Assembly: GCA_005656395.1 (NCBI GenBank)
Contig: SRSI01000017.1
Coordinates: 496,001-560,000, forward strand
Direction: 5' to 3'
Length of the DNA stretch: 64,000 bases
From: Strongyloides papillosus
Lineage: Eukaryota > Nematoda > Chromadorea > Rhabditida > Strongyloididae
The number at the start of each line of letters is the position of its first letter. The stretch's first letter is position 1. The position numbers were made by a program, and so were the translations under genes. The notes under the pieces were generated by a model. The model searched no databases and was not told where the DNA came from. It saw nothing but the letters and a program-made list of their open reading frames with translations. Positions 11,108 through 24,592 of the stretch are shown here, piece by piece.

Positions 11108-14100
11108 TAAGTAATTTTCTTTCATTTTTTTATACTCAAATCTCATTAGATTTCATTGAGCTTCACTTACTCTTGTGTTATACAACAATATTAAAACAAT
11201 AACTTTTATAACGTTAATAAAATTCTTAACTTTAATGGAAGATATGTAGTTTCTATTTTCATATGACATCTGTATATTTATTAAATTGGTAATTTAATAT
11301 GTTATAATATTTAATTGGCAAAACTTATTATATTTTTATTATATCGTGTATGTATAATTGAGTAATTATATATAATGTTGTTGATGAATGTAGGACCTCG
11401 AAATCGTAAAACTTTCTGGTGAGATAACAGGGCTTAATGTCACCTACCCATCAAAGGATTATTTGATTAATGTGTAATTTTGAAGTGGAAGTTATGTAAT
11501 TAGGTATGTATTGTATGTTTACATTTAAATGTGAGAAAATTAGCTTGTTATTATTATGTAAAAATAATTAGAAAAGCATAAGTGTTACGAAAGTTGTTGA
11601 AACTATTACAATAATTTTATTTATTTTAAGGATATAACAGTAAATAAGTTAAAAAATATATATAGATATGATATATATACATATATCCACGTTATTATTG
11701 CATTTTATTATTCCTAATCAATGAATGATATTTTCTCTTTAAGTAATCTACTTAAAATTTTTATTTATTAAATGACTCTTATACAGACTAACTATTTCAC
11801 CCCACACAATTTCTATCTTAACAAATATATATATAAGCTTCATTAGAAAGTGTCACAACCAAATATATATATATAAATTTTCTCTTTTACAATCACTCCT
11901 TGAATCACATCTTCTTCAACACCTCTCAACAGAAACTGTCAAGACACTTTATTCTGTCAACTCCATCACCCTTCCACACTTCAATCTTTTCATTATCTAT
12001 AAGAAGTATTATTCATACATATCACATCATATCACTTCTCCATCATTTCTCATCAAAGATTCTTGAAATCATCAATATAGACATTCTATTCTAAATACTT
12101 AAATTATTTTTCTTAAACTAAAACATTTTTACTCTTCTCAATCTTTATTATCAAAGTTTGTTACTTTTAAAGGATATATAGATATATTTATGGTAAAAGT
12201 ATATGACAAGCTTCATAATCGTTAATCATTTTAATAATTGATGCCACCTAATTTATATCGTCAGTTCCAAGGAAGTTTCGTCACTTCTGTTTTAAAAGAA
12301 CTTTAAAATATTTTATGTGAAAATTTTTAACATTTAATCATATTTCTAAGACATTTGTTACTGTTAGAGAAAATAAAATTTTTCCAAACATTCATGATTG
12401 TTATATTATATTTAACATTTGTTTACCCATTCTCCAGAAACCCTAACGCTATATAATCTTATTTTTGTCACTTCCACTTCCCTTATATAAACTACACATC
12501 TACACCTGTTCATAGCCAGAAAGGAGATCAAGAAGTTTGAATTATAAGCAGATGTTAGCACCTATCAATAGATTTAAGATATTCTCTCACACAAGTATAA
12601 TCATGGTTTCCACTTTTCTATCCACTTCACAAATCCTCCTTCATGCCAATCACCTTTTGATGGCATGTCATTACGGTAGGATGACTTGAAGTAATTATAG
12701 GTACAAATCAGTAGTCGTATATATAATTGAAGATAAACTAAATTCAAACGTCATTTATTATTAAAGTATAATTTTGTAAAAATTGTTGGAGTGAATAATG
12801 GAGATGAAATGAAATATAAATAATTAGATTTTCTAATTATTTTGAAATTTTTTCTTTTTACCCAACTCGATAATTAATATATAAATAAATTAAAAATATT
12901 TCATCTATATCTATAATACTATATATCCGTATATCTTTCACCGTAATATTATATATTTTTAAAAGTTACGTAATAATAATATGTAATTATATAATTTGTA
13001 AATATACATATTCTCTCCTACTGTGGCTACTTTACCTCTATTTAAATAACAATCTATAAATATGTAAATAAAGGATGCCGCTAATTAAATTTTTATGTTA
13101 AAAGTAATAAGATTAATTAATTTTATGCCCTTGCATCACCTCATTCCCAGTGACGTCAAAAAATAATAGTTAACATTTGAAAGATGCGATCCATTAGTAT
13201 GGTCCAACATAATAAGACAATTTTTCACTTCACTGATTACGAACACTTTTAATTTTAATTTTTAATCAAATTCTTTGATCTAACCTTTTATGGATTGGTG
13301 ATTGGATTAATTGCCACTTTACATTTGTCAAATATTATATCTTGTACCCCCTCCCCTTATATAATAATAAACACCTGTATTAATAAAAGTAACTTAAGTT
13401 ACCTACTAAGCAAAACCAATTATTAATTACTTTTTCTTTTAACACTTTAAAGTACATAAATTCATTCCATTACACCATACAGCTGTTTTCTTTATACTCA
13501 TACTAATTTATTTTGTATAAAAACATCTTTACATAAATATCTTTATTATTATCAATGAATTATACAATGAGTTTAATGAAACGAACATTCAAATAATAAA
13601 AAGGTAGTAGTTGTCGGTATGTGTATTTCCTACGTTGATTGTTGTATGTTTGACAAAACTTCGGTTTAAAAATTTTATTACCAACTTAAAAGTAATCATA
13701 AAAATCTTTTAATATATAAATAATTTATATATTCTTTTCTATCTTCTACACACATACACATTAAAATACACTCCCCCATATGCCATCATACCTCATTTTC
13801 ATAAAAACATTATTTATATACATATCGTAATCTTTCCTTAATCATGTCCATTAAAACATTAATAAAATTAAATCACTATAAACATTACATTCTCCAAACC
13901 CATCTTGACATATGTACATTTTCTTATTCTATAATATAATAAATAAATTTATTAGCTATTTTTATACTTTTTTTATATTATAACGTTTCAAGAGAAAATT
14001 AAAATTCTCACATTAAATGGCACTTCTTATTTTTTTTGATAATTTTTAACTGGCTCCTTAATGTGGTATATTAGATGATAGATAAATACATGTATAAATT

Positions 14101-15357
14101 TTTAATGAATAGATTTCTTTGTTAAATAAAATAAAAAGATAAAAAATGTACGGATACAATTATTGTACAAGTTTTACTTTTATTTTTTTAAAATCTTATT
14201 TCTAGTAATCAAAATTGGAGTAATTGTTTTAACTAATTTCATTACGCTTCATTATATTCCTCTTTTGTATTAAATCTCTCCTCCTCTTTTTATTTAAAAA
14301 TAATAAAAAGAATAATGATCATTTCTGAGAAAATATATATATTAATATTTTATTATGTAGTGAAATTTTATTGTATATTTTATTTAAGTTAGAATTATAT
14401 TATTAACATTTTGATGTACCTTTGCATTTTAACAGCTTTTTGAAGTTATAAAAATAACGACTTATATATCCTGAATCTTAATAGCTTCCTACTTTTATTA
14501 CAGAGATTAAATTTTTATGTATTTCAATATATTTTTAGTGGAGGATTATCTTCTCCCATTTTAATAATAAGATCCTTTCGGCAAAGTTCCGCTTAAAGTT
14601 TATCTGTTTCCATAGTCGGCCACTGCCTTTGACAATGATTTCTACTTCTCTACTATTTTTAAAGCTATCCCCTCTGTTTTGGTAATTTAATGACTCCACA
14701 TCTTAAAAAAAGAACACTCTAAAAACACCATCATAAATATGAACCACTTAAAGATTTTTATTTTATCTCATTAAAACCCGGATTTTATTTTAAAAAATTT
14801 ATTTATAAAAGATATTAAATTTCCTTATCATTCATATATCACCCTGACCTCAAATGTACAACACTTTCACAAACTAATTTTTTTATTATTTTTATTATTT
14901 CTAAATATAATATTCACCCTACTTCTATACTAATATTTTTGGAGATGACAATCAGGATATCTATATTTGAATGATAGTAAAAAATTGTTAGAACAACACA
15001 TATTGTTCCATAAACAAAAAAATATTTGATTTACCATCCTAGATAAGCTAATCATGACATCTCTTGATCATCTCTCCATCCACTCCACTAATTTAATAAA
15101 AAATTTTTATTACTCAAAAAAATATTCCATTAAAACATTTAACGTGCTTTATTTTAATTTATGAGTTTGATAAGTGTCCTACAACTTTTTTAATAGTGCA
15201 TGTTTATAACATTTAATCAAATAATTTTATCATTTCAGCTATCATTTCTCTTTTACACATCTATTCTATGGTAATACATAAACTCACACATATATTTTAA
15301 CTATTCAATATACTTTTTTTTGTTATTTGTAACAAAAATATTTATTAATCACTAAAT
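11108..15357. other. 4.2-kb intergenic region with pyrimidine-rich block
   Basis: No coding gene supported. About 11,860-12,110 is strikingly C/T-rich on the plus strand and follows TATATATATAAG-type sequence near 11,825-11,880, resembling a promoter plus leader, but no exon follows. A perfect palindromic CRE-type site TGACGTCA lies at 13151-13158. A 50-nt imperfect hairpin is possible at 12633-12682. The rest is featureless A/T-rich sequence upstream of the F-box gene. Confidence 0.5.
13151..13158. promoter_or_regulatory. CRE-like palindrome TGACGTCA
   Basis: Exact match to the bZIP (CREB/ATF) palindrome in a long gene-free region, 2.2 kb upstream of the F-box gene. In such AT-rich sequence an exact 8-bp match with two CG-containing half-sites is uncommon, but function is untested. 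Confidence 0.25.
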
Positions 15358-16386
15358 ATGGCCATGATTGGAAGGGACAGGAATTTACCGAGGTTGATGG
15401 TGTTGCCTGAGGATTGTTTGGTTCAGATTTTTTCACAGTTAAAAAGAAATGATATTGCAAAAAGTAAATTGGTATGCAGATCGTTTTATAATTTTATATC
15501 ACAAAATTCAAAGTATCTTTCGAGACCTGCTATTAATCAAGTTACAATTGCGGGTAGGTGTGTGGATGAAAAAATACAATTAGGGAGAGTTAGATTTGGA
15601 GAATTGATAAACCGAAGAAGAAGAGTTATGAGATGTATTTGGTGAAGAAGAATAAAATAAATGGAAAAGTCGAAGGTATTGGAGAATGTCTCTGAGGGTA
15701 ATATTTATGATAATTTGAGTAAATTTATGAAACAATATATAATTAGTGAAACATTGAAATTGGAACAGGTTGATTTTGATGATAAGATATGCTCGATATT
15801 CCTAGAGAAGAGGAGTGATTTGAGTGAGATCACTCAACTCGATTTTACTTTGTCTTCCTTCCTACTGGAGTCAACGATGTTTAATAATTTTGTATCGCGG
15901 ACGAGCTGTCAAAATTTGAATTTAGAGTTCTGTAAAAATTCAGAAAACATCATAAATGACAATCTCCTTACACTGATACCAGGTTTAAATAGGCTACAAA
16001 TACAATTATCAAGCAACTGTTACCCATTATCAGTAACTGATACCACATTAAACTATTGGATGGATGACTGTACAACATTCCCAAAATACATCAATTTTTC
16101 AAATGGTATAACAAAATTTACCTTACCAACGATAATAAAAGTTGCAGAAAAGTTAAGAGATCAAAATGTACCAAGACACATATTTTTAGGTGAAATAACA
16201 TCGAGTGAGAAAGATTTCCATACACTGTTTGAAATGCCTACAACGAAATTTCAATTATTAAACTACTCAGCTGGACAATTTTATTTATTTTTGAAGCTAG
16301 ATAATTATGGTATTAATGAAAAAATTGAAAGTTTCGTGGGTCTGAAACTGAAAGTTCTGAATAGTAATATTTCTAATACTCCTTGA
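15358..16386 (+). pseudogene. F-box protein gene with two in-frame stops
   Basis: The first frame (15358-15645, 95 aa) carries an N-terminal F-box: LPEDCLVQIFSQLKRNDIAK followed by SKLVCRSFYNFI, the typical SKP1-binding domain of SCF ubiquitin-ligase adaptors. A second frame (15661-16386, 241 aa) continues in the same phase and has leucine-rich-repeat-like segments (LNLEFCKNSENIINDNLL). The two are split by TGA at 15643-15645 and TAA at 15658-15660. Their shared phase and continuous composition argue they are one gene of about 340 codons. Either it is a pseudogene or a short intron removes both stops; one 45-nt candidate (GTTATG to GGAAAAG, 15630-15674) has weak splice signals and no pyrimidine tract. 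I favour a recently broken gene, with moderate confidence. Confidence 0.65.
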
Positions 16387-19300
16387 ATTTCTAAATTATA
16401 GAGAAATAATAGTGTTTTTTTTCTCAGGATAGTTTAAGATAATTTGTATATTTATGAGATAAGTTATTTTTTAAATGTTTTAGTATTTTTATTGTTGGTG
16501 ATTAAAGGATTTCACTGAATTTTAATTACTTTAATGAATGTATTTTTAATTGTTACTTTAATGAATAAATATATACTAATGAGTAATAATGTTAATTGCA
16601 AATTGTAGTTATGTCATTCTAAAAAAATTTGAATAATTATTGGAATGATATTGTAGTTTAGTCTTTTTGTGTAATAAAAAAATTATTTTGTAATTGTTCA
16701 ATAATCATGTGGAAGTTGAAATTGAAGGATCTTTTAAAGCTTAAAGAACATAATCATAAAAACACTTTTATAGGGATTACATATGCGTTTGCGTGAATTC
16801 TTACTATTTTTTTAAAAATTCAAGTTTTTATAACTTCATGATGAGATTTTTAAATTAGTTTACATTCAAAACTGACTTAAAGTTATTGATATCTCATTTT
16901 TCGAATAAATTGTAACATTACCTAACGTACTGAAACAAATACTAAAAAACCAAAGTTTAAACTAATCTCTTATCACTACTTCTCCTAGGTACAAAGTTTC
17001 TTACCACTCAACCATATCCCAAAAAAAATATGATAAATCAAATATCTTTTTACATCATCTATTTTTCAAAATTAAACAAATACATTCCAACATCCTATTT
17101 CAAACACATCTTTATATCAACAGTGATAAATAATTATTTTTAATAAACTCCTATAAGTAAATATTTTTGTTTAATATTGATATATAAAGATTAAATTTAG
17201 TATAAATATTTTGGAAAAATTGTTAAAGTTTACTTGATATAAAACACTACCAAAGTGTGTTGTTAATGTACTTTTATTTTTACAGAAGATATTTATATTT
17301 TAGTGTAACTATTTCACATTAATCATATGAAGTTTAAAGTTACCAAATCTCAGGAAGGTTCATTTGTTATTCTTTTGTATTTGTTAGATAGTATGCATGT
17401 TTTGGAACAAAAAGTAGACTTAAAAATATATACTTTTGTTTATGAATGTGAAATGAGAATGTTTAGTTGTAGAGAATTTTTAAGACATACTAATTAAATG
17501 TCTAGGAATTTTAGAGGATAAACCTTTTTATAAAAAATACATCATAGACATTCCTTGAAAAATAATTATATTTCTAACAATGATGTAATATTTTAATTAT
17601 TTTATTTCTCATTGAACTTTTATAATTACAACGTCAGAATAAAAAATACATAAAAGTCTGTTTTTGAAAACTAAATTTCAAAAAAACTCTTTATTATCTA
17701 ATCATTTACAACACACACAAAATCAGATAAAAATTAAATTATAATATAATTATAAAGTTTTTTATTATGACAATTATGTAAAAAATGGAACTTTAAGAAA
17801 TAATATAATTTGACGTTTTTAATTTAAAACCTTGAAAAATATTAAGAATTTTATTTTACTTAACCTGTATATTTTTCCTTGAAAGATTTAAATTTAACTT
17901 TATTGAGTATTTAATTTTTTATGTTCAAAAGTGTATTTGTGACTCATAAAAAACAGTTTTATTGATTAATTTGTGTGATTAATTATAATTAAAATATTTT
18001 TAATTATCATTTGATATGGAAATGTTAGGTCTCCAGTGATTTTTGTTTATACCTTCAAAAAACCACTGCAATGTCCTATAACAAACTTAACATTAATTAA
18101 TTATATTGCTATTTAAGAAGCTTACCAAAGATCCATATTAAAATTTAATTAACATAAATTATCCATTAATTATATTCCAAACCAAACTAAAATTCAAAAA
18201 TAATACCAAAATAATTAAATTTGAATATAATTAATGTTATAATTTAATAAAAATAAAATTATCATTTGCCCATATTGTTTTAATTTCTGTGTTTTTTTTT
18301 GGTGCAGTAGACTTCATGTAATTTCTTTATTCTAATTCGTGTAAATAAGAAAATTCGCTTGAATTGGTAGGTAATTAAAAAATATTAGTAGAGAAAATGA
18401 CATAATTCAATTCTTGATCAATTTTAATAAAGGTTTTTTGTAAACTTATAAATTAAATTATTATAATATGTGATGTGGAAGAGGTTTTTTAAAAAAATTA
18501 TGTTATATTTAATTTTTCTAATGGTAAAGTTTAAACTAAAACTTCAAACCTCGCTTTTTTATCCTGCCTCGTTAAATCATAAACATTTTCATTAAAAAAA
18601 TGACGTATGATTTTTGAATAAGGAACATTTTTTGAAATATTTTTAAATTAAATGAATATCTATCCTATAAGAACTATGATGTAACTCAGAAGATATGCTT
18701 TTAACATTAATATTTTTTCAATTTTTGGTAACTTACCATTAATCTATATTTCAAAAATATGGCTTCAAGGCAATCTAACAAAAATGATTGAAAAGGCATG
18801 TGTATATGGAAATAATAATTATTGCTATATCTTTATCATATTTTATGGACAACTTTACTAACAACCAATAAAAAGATATATAAAAATCACGATTTTAATA
18901 TATCATAGAACATTTTTTATTAGTGTAAATATTATTTATAAATCTACTTGAAGATTGAAATAATATTTATAGGATATTTGTTCAATTGTGTTAAGTTTTC
19001 CTTGTGTAACTAAATGTATATCAAAACAATATGTTTTGCAGGAAAAATATAATAAATCCAAGTCATTTGCAAGTTGAATGTTAAATTCTAATAAAGGATG
19101 TAAGATGCGTTAAGATTATATATATTTACTGTTTTTAAAGTGCCTCTTTTTCTATTCTTTTCTAATAATTTTTAATAAAATTAAATATAATTAAAACTTG
19201 ATGATGTTTATGTGGGCATGTTTAAGATGAATTACAAATTCCTCGAGAATGTCATATACCATATTCATTTGGCACAAAAAAAAACAACAACTAATTCTTA

Positions 19301-21164
19301 TGTTTTGTTTTGATATTTTGTAATACATACCAAAGTAGTTGTTTTTAGTTATTACTAAAGAGATTTAATCTAAAAATGGATAGCTTTAGTTTAAACTATC
19401 GTGTAATAAATTTTTCATTTATTTTTTAAAAGCGTTATAATATTTTTTCCAATTTTGAATTAAAAACTCTTTAAATAATAAAATACCATTTAATAACTTT
19501 TCATTTAAAATTTTTAGTTAATAATCAATCAAAAAAGTGTTTGTCGTATAAATTATTAATTTTAAAGATATAAAAGTTGCAAATTTATTTAACATCAATC
19601 ATCATCATTCTCACATTCACAGTTTACAAAGGAAGATAATTAAGTTTAAAATAATAATAATAGGAAATGAAAATTAAATCATTTTATATAACAACATTCT
19701 AGCCTATTGAAAGTACTCATTGACACTCTCTCCTATTATATATAATTTTTTTTATCTCTTGAAGTATAAATCTTTTATATTTAAATTAGATTTAAGATGT
19801 TATTATAGAATTTTTTTGACATGAAATATTTTGTGTTAGATTGAATTTTTTTATTTAATACTTTTGATGTCTATAAAATTATTTTACATTAATGTTTTTT
19901 TTTTTTAAATGCCTTAGTGCTAGAATGCAGTTTGTCCTTTCAAATTATAGAAAAGGAATATTTTGTGTAAAAAAATATTTAAATTGTCTGGTGAAAAAAA
20001 TTCAAAGTGTTATTTAAAGAGAATGCACAATTTAATACGTGAATAAAAGAAACTTTTTTTATTAAAATTTAATTTGGCCTTATCAGATAGAAATTTGCAC
20101 ATGTAAGTATAACTTTTCCTCGAAAAGGAAGAAGTATACATTTTTAAATCATGATTCTAGAATTATTTCTCACCACCCCATACTGAAAGGTGATATTTAT
20201 GCAACTACATAATATTGTATTTTATTATTTAAAATAGCTTTGAAAAAAATATATATATTTAATTCTTTCTATCACATTTCATTTATAGTGATATATAAAA
20301 GATATGAGATTATTTTAAAAATATATATGGTTATTTTTATATCAAATTCCATTTCATTTTATAAAGACACACATAAATTTAACTTGTTTGACCCTACTTT
20401 TGATTTGTTGTAAGACAAAAGTATGGAAGTATTTAATAACAAAAATGGAAGGAAAAAAAATAATTACTTTAAATGGTACTCATTTACGTTATAATATCAT
20501 AAAGTTATATATATACAGTTATATTTTTGGACAAAAAAGGAAAGTTATATGAATATCTTATTTTTCATGACCATCATTTTACTTTTCAGTGTTTTTCACC
20601 AACAATAGGATATAATAAATAATTTATTAAAATAAATGTAGAACTTTTAAATTAAGTTACATTAAAGATTATGTTAGTTTTTTTTCATAAAAAGTATTTA
20701 AACAATCACATAAAAAATATACTTTTAAATTCTGGATTTTTTTTACATTTATTCTAGTGATATTTAACTAATTGTATTATATTTTTGTATACTGCTTAAA
20801 ATTTAATTTGCCCTTTCTATAGAAACTACTTTCCCTTAAATGTTATCTAAATGTATACTTTGTTTTGATTTCATAGAAATCCTTTTACCATGCAATTACA
20901 TTCTTTTAATTTAAATTTTTTTGTACTTTGAAAATAAAAAAAGCGGCATTTCGATGTGATTATTCTTAATTTTAGGTGTTGGCGAAGTGAAGTTGTCAAA
21001 AAAATTATCAAAGTTATAATAACCATTTCCACAAAGCTTTAAATAATAACTTTCATATTTGTTTTATGGTATATATTTATTTAAAATAATTTACTATTTT
21101 ATTTTTCCAGGAGAAATAAAATATTTTTACTATTTCATTATACTCAATTACTAACTAGAAAATC
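16387..21164. other. 4.8-kb AT-rich gene-free region
   Basis: No credible coding exon, RNA gene or bounded mobile element found on either strand. Composition is strongly A/T with many poly-A and poly-T tracts. Confidence 0.55.
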
Positions 21165-21442
21165 ATGTTTACCAAAACTTCAAACACATTTGTTAAAGTT
21201 TTAGATTCACCATCAATAAGAAGGAGACCATCTGATGTATGTGTCATCAAACTATAAAATTAAACATTATGTTTCAGGTTAGGAGAGCTATACATGCACA
21301 TTTTACAGAACCACCGGCAATTTTTAAGAATTACCCGACATTTAATAACTTTTTTGAACGGTTATACTGGAGTATTAGGACAGTGCAATACAAAATTTTC
21401 TTTGAAAGTAAAGGTAAATTTTTTAGATTAAAAATAGCATAA
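21165..21442 (+). CDS. Small orphan protein, two exons
   Basis: Exons 21165-21236 and 21278-21442 join in frame across a 41-nt intron with strong signals (GTATGT to TTTCAG), giving 78 aa. The N terminus is basic (TKTSNTFVKVLDSPSIRRRP), followed by VRRAIHAHFTEPPAIFKNYP and an aromatic segment (FNNFFERLYWSIRTVQYKIF). There is no clear signal peptide; the basic, hydroxylated start could be a mitochondrial presequence, which is only a guess. A second intron starting GTAAAT after ESKG is possible and would change only the last residues. Function unknown. Confidence 0.5.
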
Positions 21443-22352
21443 GTTTAATTTTATTTTAAAAATAAAATTGAAAGGTCTATAACAATTGATGTGGTGTTTG
21501 GTGATTAAATGCTAATTAAAAAAAAGAATAAAACATTTTATGAGAGCCATAAAAATTATACAATACCAACAAACAAAGACTTCAAATTTATCATAAAATT
21601 TCAAATAAATTTATATATGTATAAGTTAGCTTATTTACTCATCTTATCATTAATGAAATATTTCATCTACTTTTACATTATAGATAACATATTTGAAAAT
21701 GTTATATACTATATCCAATATATGGAAGTATAAAAATTAAGTTTTGCCTTATACTAATATAATTTTTTCATTAACTTCAAACTCCTCAATTAAATGGATA
21801 TCTAGACACTTTTTGATAACACCCAATGTGTTATTATTTTAATATTAATGTGATAATTTCCCCCTCCCCACCATTTAATATTAATTAATTATTATCCAGG
21901 AAAAATATTTTTTCTATACAAACTCATTAATGATAAATCTCATTTTGCAAGCAATAGTATAAACAAACATTAAATTATGATACATTTTTTGGCATATGTC
22001 AAAGATTTCTAGTAGAATAAATGTCTATTAAATATAAGAATAATTTATATCCACAAAAATATATAATATATTTCTAATGCTCTCTTAAAAATTATTTTCC
22101 TAATTATTTTGTAGAAATATTTTATGCATATACAAGTATCCTCGGATATACCCAACTAAAAAATCTTTTTATCTTTCTTCTTTATTATATTATTTTTAAT
22201 TTCTACTTATGACTGGCACAAACCCATAAACTGATAATTTATTTTCTATTTTTTCTATATAAAATTGTTTTGTCAACCACCACACACACATACACATCAA
22301 TTGTTTTGATATAATTGTTTTGTTAATTAAGAAGAATAAAATATTAAAAATT
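21443..22352. other. Intergenic, no gene seen
   Basis: A/T-rich stretch upstream of the calcium-sensor gene. The 74-codon frame at 21509-21733 is Ile/Tyr/Lys/Phe-rich and looks random. Confidence 0.5.
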
Positions 22353-23099
22353 ATGGCCACAAAGGAACCTTTTAAAAATATTTTAGATGGAGACTTTGAC
22401 TCCTCAATTGATTGCTCTATGATTGAGACAAGTGCAAGGCCACCAAATATCAAGGAGTTGCAACGGAAGACTTCTTACCTCTTCTCGGAGAAATGGATAA
22501 AGTATATGTATGGGCGGTTTAAAAATGTTGGTTTATTATTGCGTAATAAAAGTTTAATTTTTTATAAAATTATTTATTTTTAGGAATGCCCTAATGGCCG
22601 GATGAGTATTGAGGATTTTAAAGTATTATTTGGTAGTTATGTACCAACGGAAAGGATAACAGATACGTATTTAGAAAGATTATTCTCTGCTTTTGTTAAA
22701 ACAAAGATGGATAATATTAGTGAGGGTAATAATAAGAAGACACTCTCATTTGAGGTAGGTAACAAATAAATAGAATATAATTTTTTTTATTGTTTATAGG
22801 ACCTTATTTGTGCCCTTGCAACATTACGCACTTTTACACCTGAATCATATGCAAGTTGGATGATGAATTTACTAAATAAAGATGAAAACGAAAGTATAAA
22901 CATAAAAGAATTCACAGAATTTATCAAATCCGTCTATGAGTTAAGTGGAAAAAAAGTTAGCAAAAATATAAACATAATACATTATCAATCATTAAAAATG
23001 TTTGAAGAATTAGATGTGGATGGTGATGGTTTTATTACGTATGGAGATTTTAAAAACTCTTATAATAAATCCAAAATGGTCATTCCTCGTTTAATTTAG
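22353..23099 (+). CDS. KChIP/NCS-like EF-hand calcium sensor
   Basis: Exons 22353-22526, 22584-22754 and 22800-23099 (introns of 57 and 45 nt) give 214 aa. The family hallmark FKNECPNGRMSIEDF, matching the recoverin/KChIP motif FKNECPSGxxxxExF, is rebuilt exactly across the first splice junction. The EF-hand-1 region is degenerate, as in all family members. EF2 is disrupted by an insertion (KTKMDNISEGNNKK). EF3 reads NKDENESINIKE, lacking the central Gly. EF4, DVDGDGFITYGD, is nearly canonical with Asp at position 12. The protein starts MATKEP, so it lacks the Gly-2 myristoylation of recoverin and NCS-1. It probably binds one or two Ca ions and may modulate channels or receptors. The first donor (GTTGGT) is weak, so that boundary is the least certain. 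Confidence 0.82.
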
Positions 23100-23330
23100 T
23101 GATTTACATTATTTTTAAAAATAAATTCCAATATGTATTTATTGTTATTTAAAATTCCATGGATAAAAGATGTTTTAAGATATTGAGCTGTTATCTTATA
23201 AGAAGATTTCTTAGGATAAAATCACTTAGATTGATTAATTTTTGTGTTGTATATATATTACATACATTATGGGAAATTTTATTTTTATTTGCAAGTGAAA
23301 AATTTCTACAGTTGTTATTTTTTTAACAAT

Positions 23331-24592
23331 ATGGCTGGCTTTCAAGTATTCTGTTTTGTTTCAAGTTTAATAGGTATTATCAGTAATGCTTTAATAGTCT
23401 TTTTATCATTTATTAAGACAGATAATACAAATAAGGTACCTAAATGATAATGCTAACTAATTGCTTTATTTATTTTTAGGATGTCCATAGTACTTTCAGC
23501 CACATCTGTTGCTCAGCTATCATAATAGCAATAGGAGTCATCTTCACAATGCCCCAAGAAGTAAGAAACGAATCAGCATTAATAAAAATTCCCCATGGAC
23601 TTCTATCAAAATTTTCCTCAATAACTTTGGAAGCAATAAGTGGATTACAAATGGGCTGTTATGTTTATATTCTCCTAAATTTATGTATCCTCTTCTTAAA
23701 CCGTCTTAATGTGATGTGTAATAAAAATAATATGTCGACATTGTTTGGTGAGAGAAATATGAAGATTATTACTGGATTTGCTGTAGCGATTTCACTGATT
23801 CAGATGGCTTTTGTGTTCCTTTCAACAGTTCAAAGTAACATGTTATGGGAACGTCTAAACAAAACAACATCTGTCTTAGATGATTTGTATGAAAAACAAG
23901 AGTTGTCTGTTTCATATATAAAAAATCAACAAGTACAACTTAACAATCAAAATCAAATTGAATCAGGGATAGGGAATATGTTACATAGCAATAGTTCATC
24001 ATCCAATGCTAAAGAACAGACACGTAGTCAGGTAGAAGCTACGAGAAGCAGAATTAGCGTATATGGTAATGACTTTAACGTCAATCCGATAATATGGGGA
24101 TCAGACGGTCTTTTTCTTGTTATATTTATAGCATCTTATGCTACGATAATAATATCGAGTATATCCATTAGAAATTCATTAAAGAGTGAACAAAGTGATA
24201 TGAGTGATAACATGAAGCAGAGACAGAAAGGATTGTATAATGCTCTTATTTTTTATTCAATATTACCATGTGTAATAACAATAATTATTTATGCTAACTT
24301 TTTTCAAGGAATAATTACAGGTTCCTTTGCGGTTGTTTATCAACAGTATGTTACAACAATTATGGTATCGTTACTTCCAACAATGTTGGGAGTTTTTGTG
24401 TTTATATTTATTAAATTTTACCGTGAATCATTTGTGAAGATTATTTTGAGAAAGAAAGAAAAAGTGGTAAAGGATGAGGAACTCCCAGAGATTGATAGTC
24501 TTGATGGTAATAAACAAAAACTTACAACATCCCAGATGAAAGGTATAATCAACCAGGGATTTGAAGAATCCACAATAACAATGCCACAGTGA
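23331..24592 (+). CDS. Seven-transmembrane receptor, nematode chemoreceptor-like
   Basis: Exons 23331-23435 and 23480-24592 with a 44-nt intron give 405 aa. Seven hydrophobic segments are visible: TM1 (FCFVSSLIGIISNALIVFL), TM2 (CCSAIIIAIGVIF), TM3 (MGCYVYILLNLCILFLNRL), TM4 (IITGFAVAISLIQMAFVFL), TM5 (LFLVIFIASYATIIISSISI), TM6 (LIFYSILPCVITIIIYANFF) and TM7 (MVSLLPTMLGVFVFIFI). The TM1 motif SNALIVFL and a Pro in TM6 and TM7 fit rhodopsin-like nematode receptors. The TM4-TM5 loop is unusually long (about 75 residues), hydrophilic and Gln/Asn/Ser-rich. The C-terminal tail is basic then acidic. No class A DRY motif is evident (NRLNV follows TM3). It is likely a plasma-membrane chemosensory or peptide receptor; the subfamily was not assigned. 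Confidence 0.75.

Noticed and set aside
11900..12094. 64-codon ORF in the pyrimidine-rich block
   Set aside because: The open frame follows from C/T-rich composition (His/Ser/Ile-rich product); no ATG.
21509..21733. 74-codon ORF downstream of the small orphan gene
   Set aside because: Ile/Tyr/Lys/Phe-rich and typical of random AT-rich frames; no splice or conservation signal.
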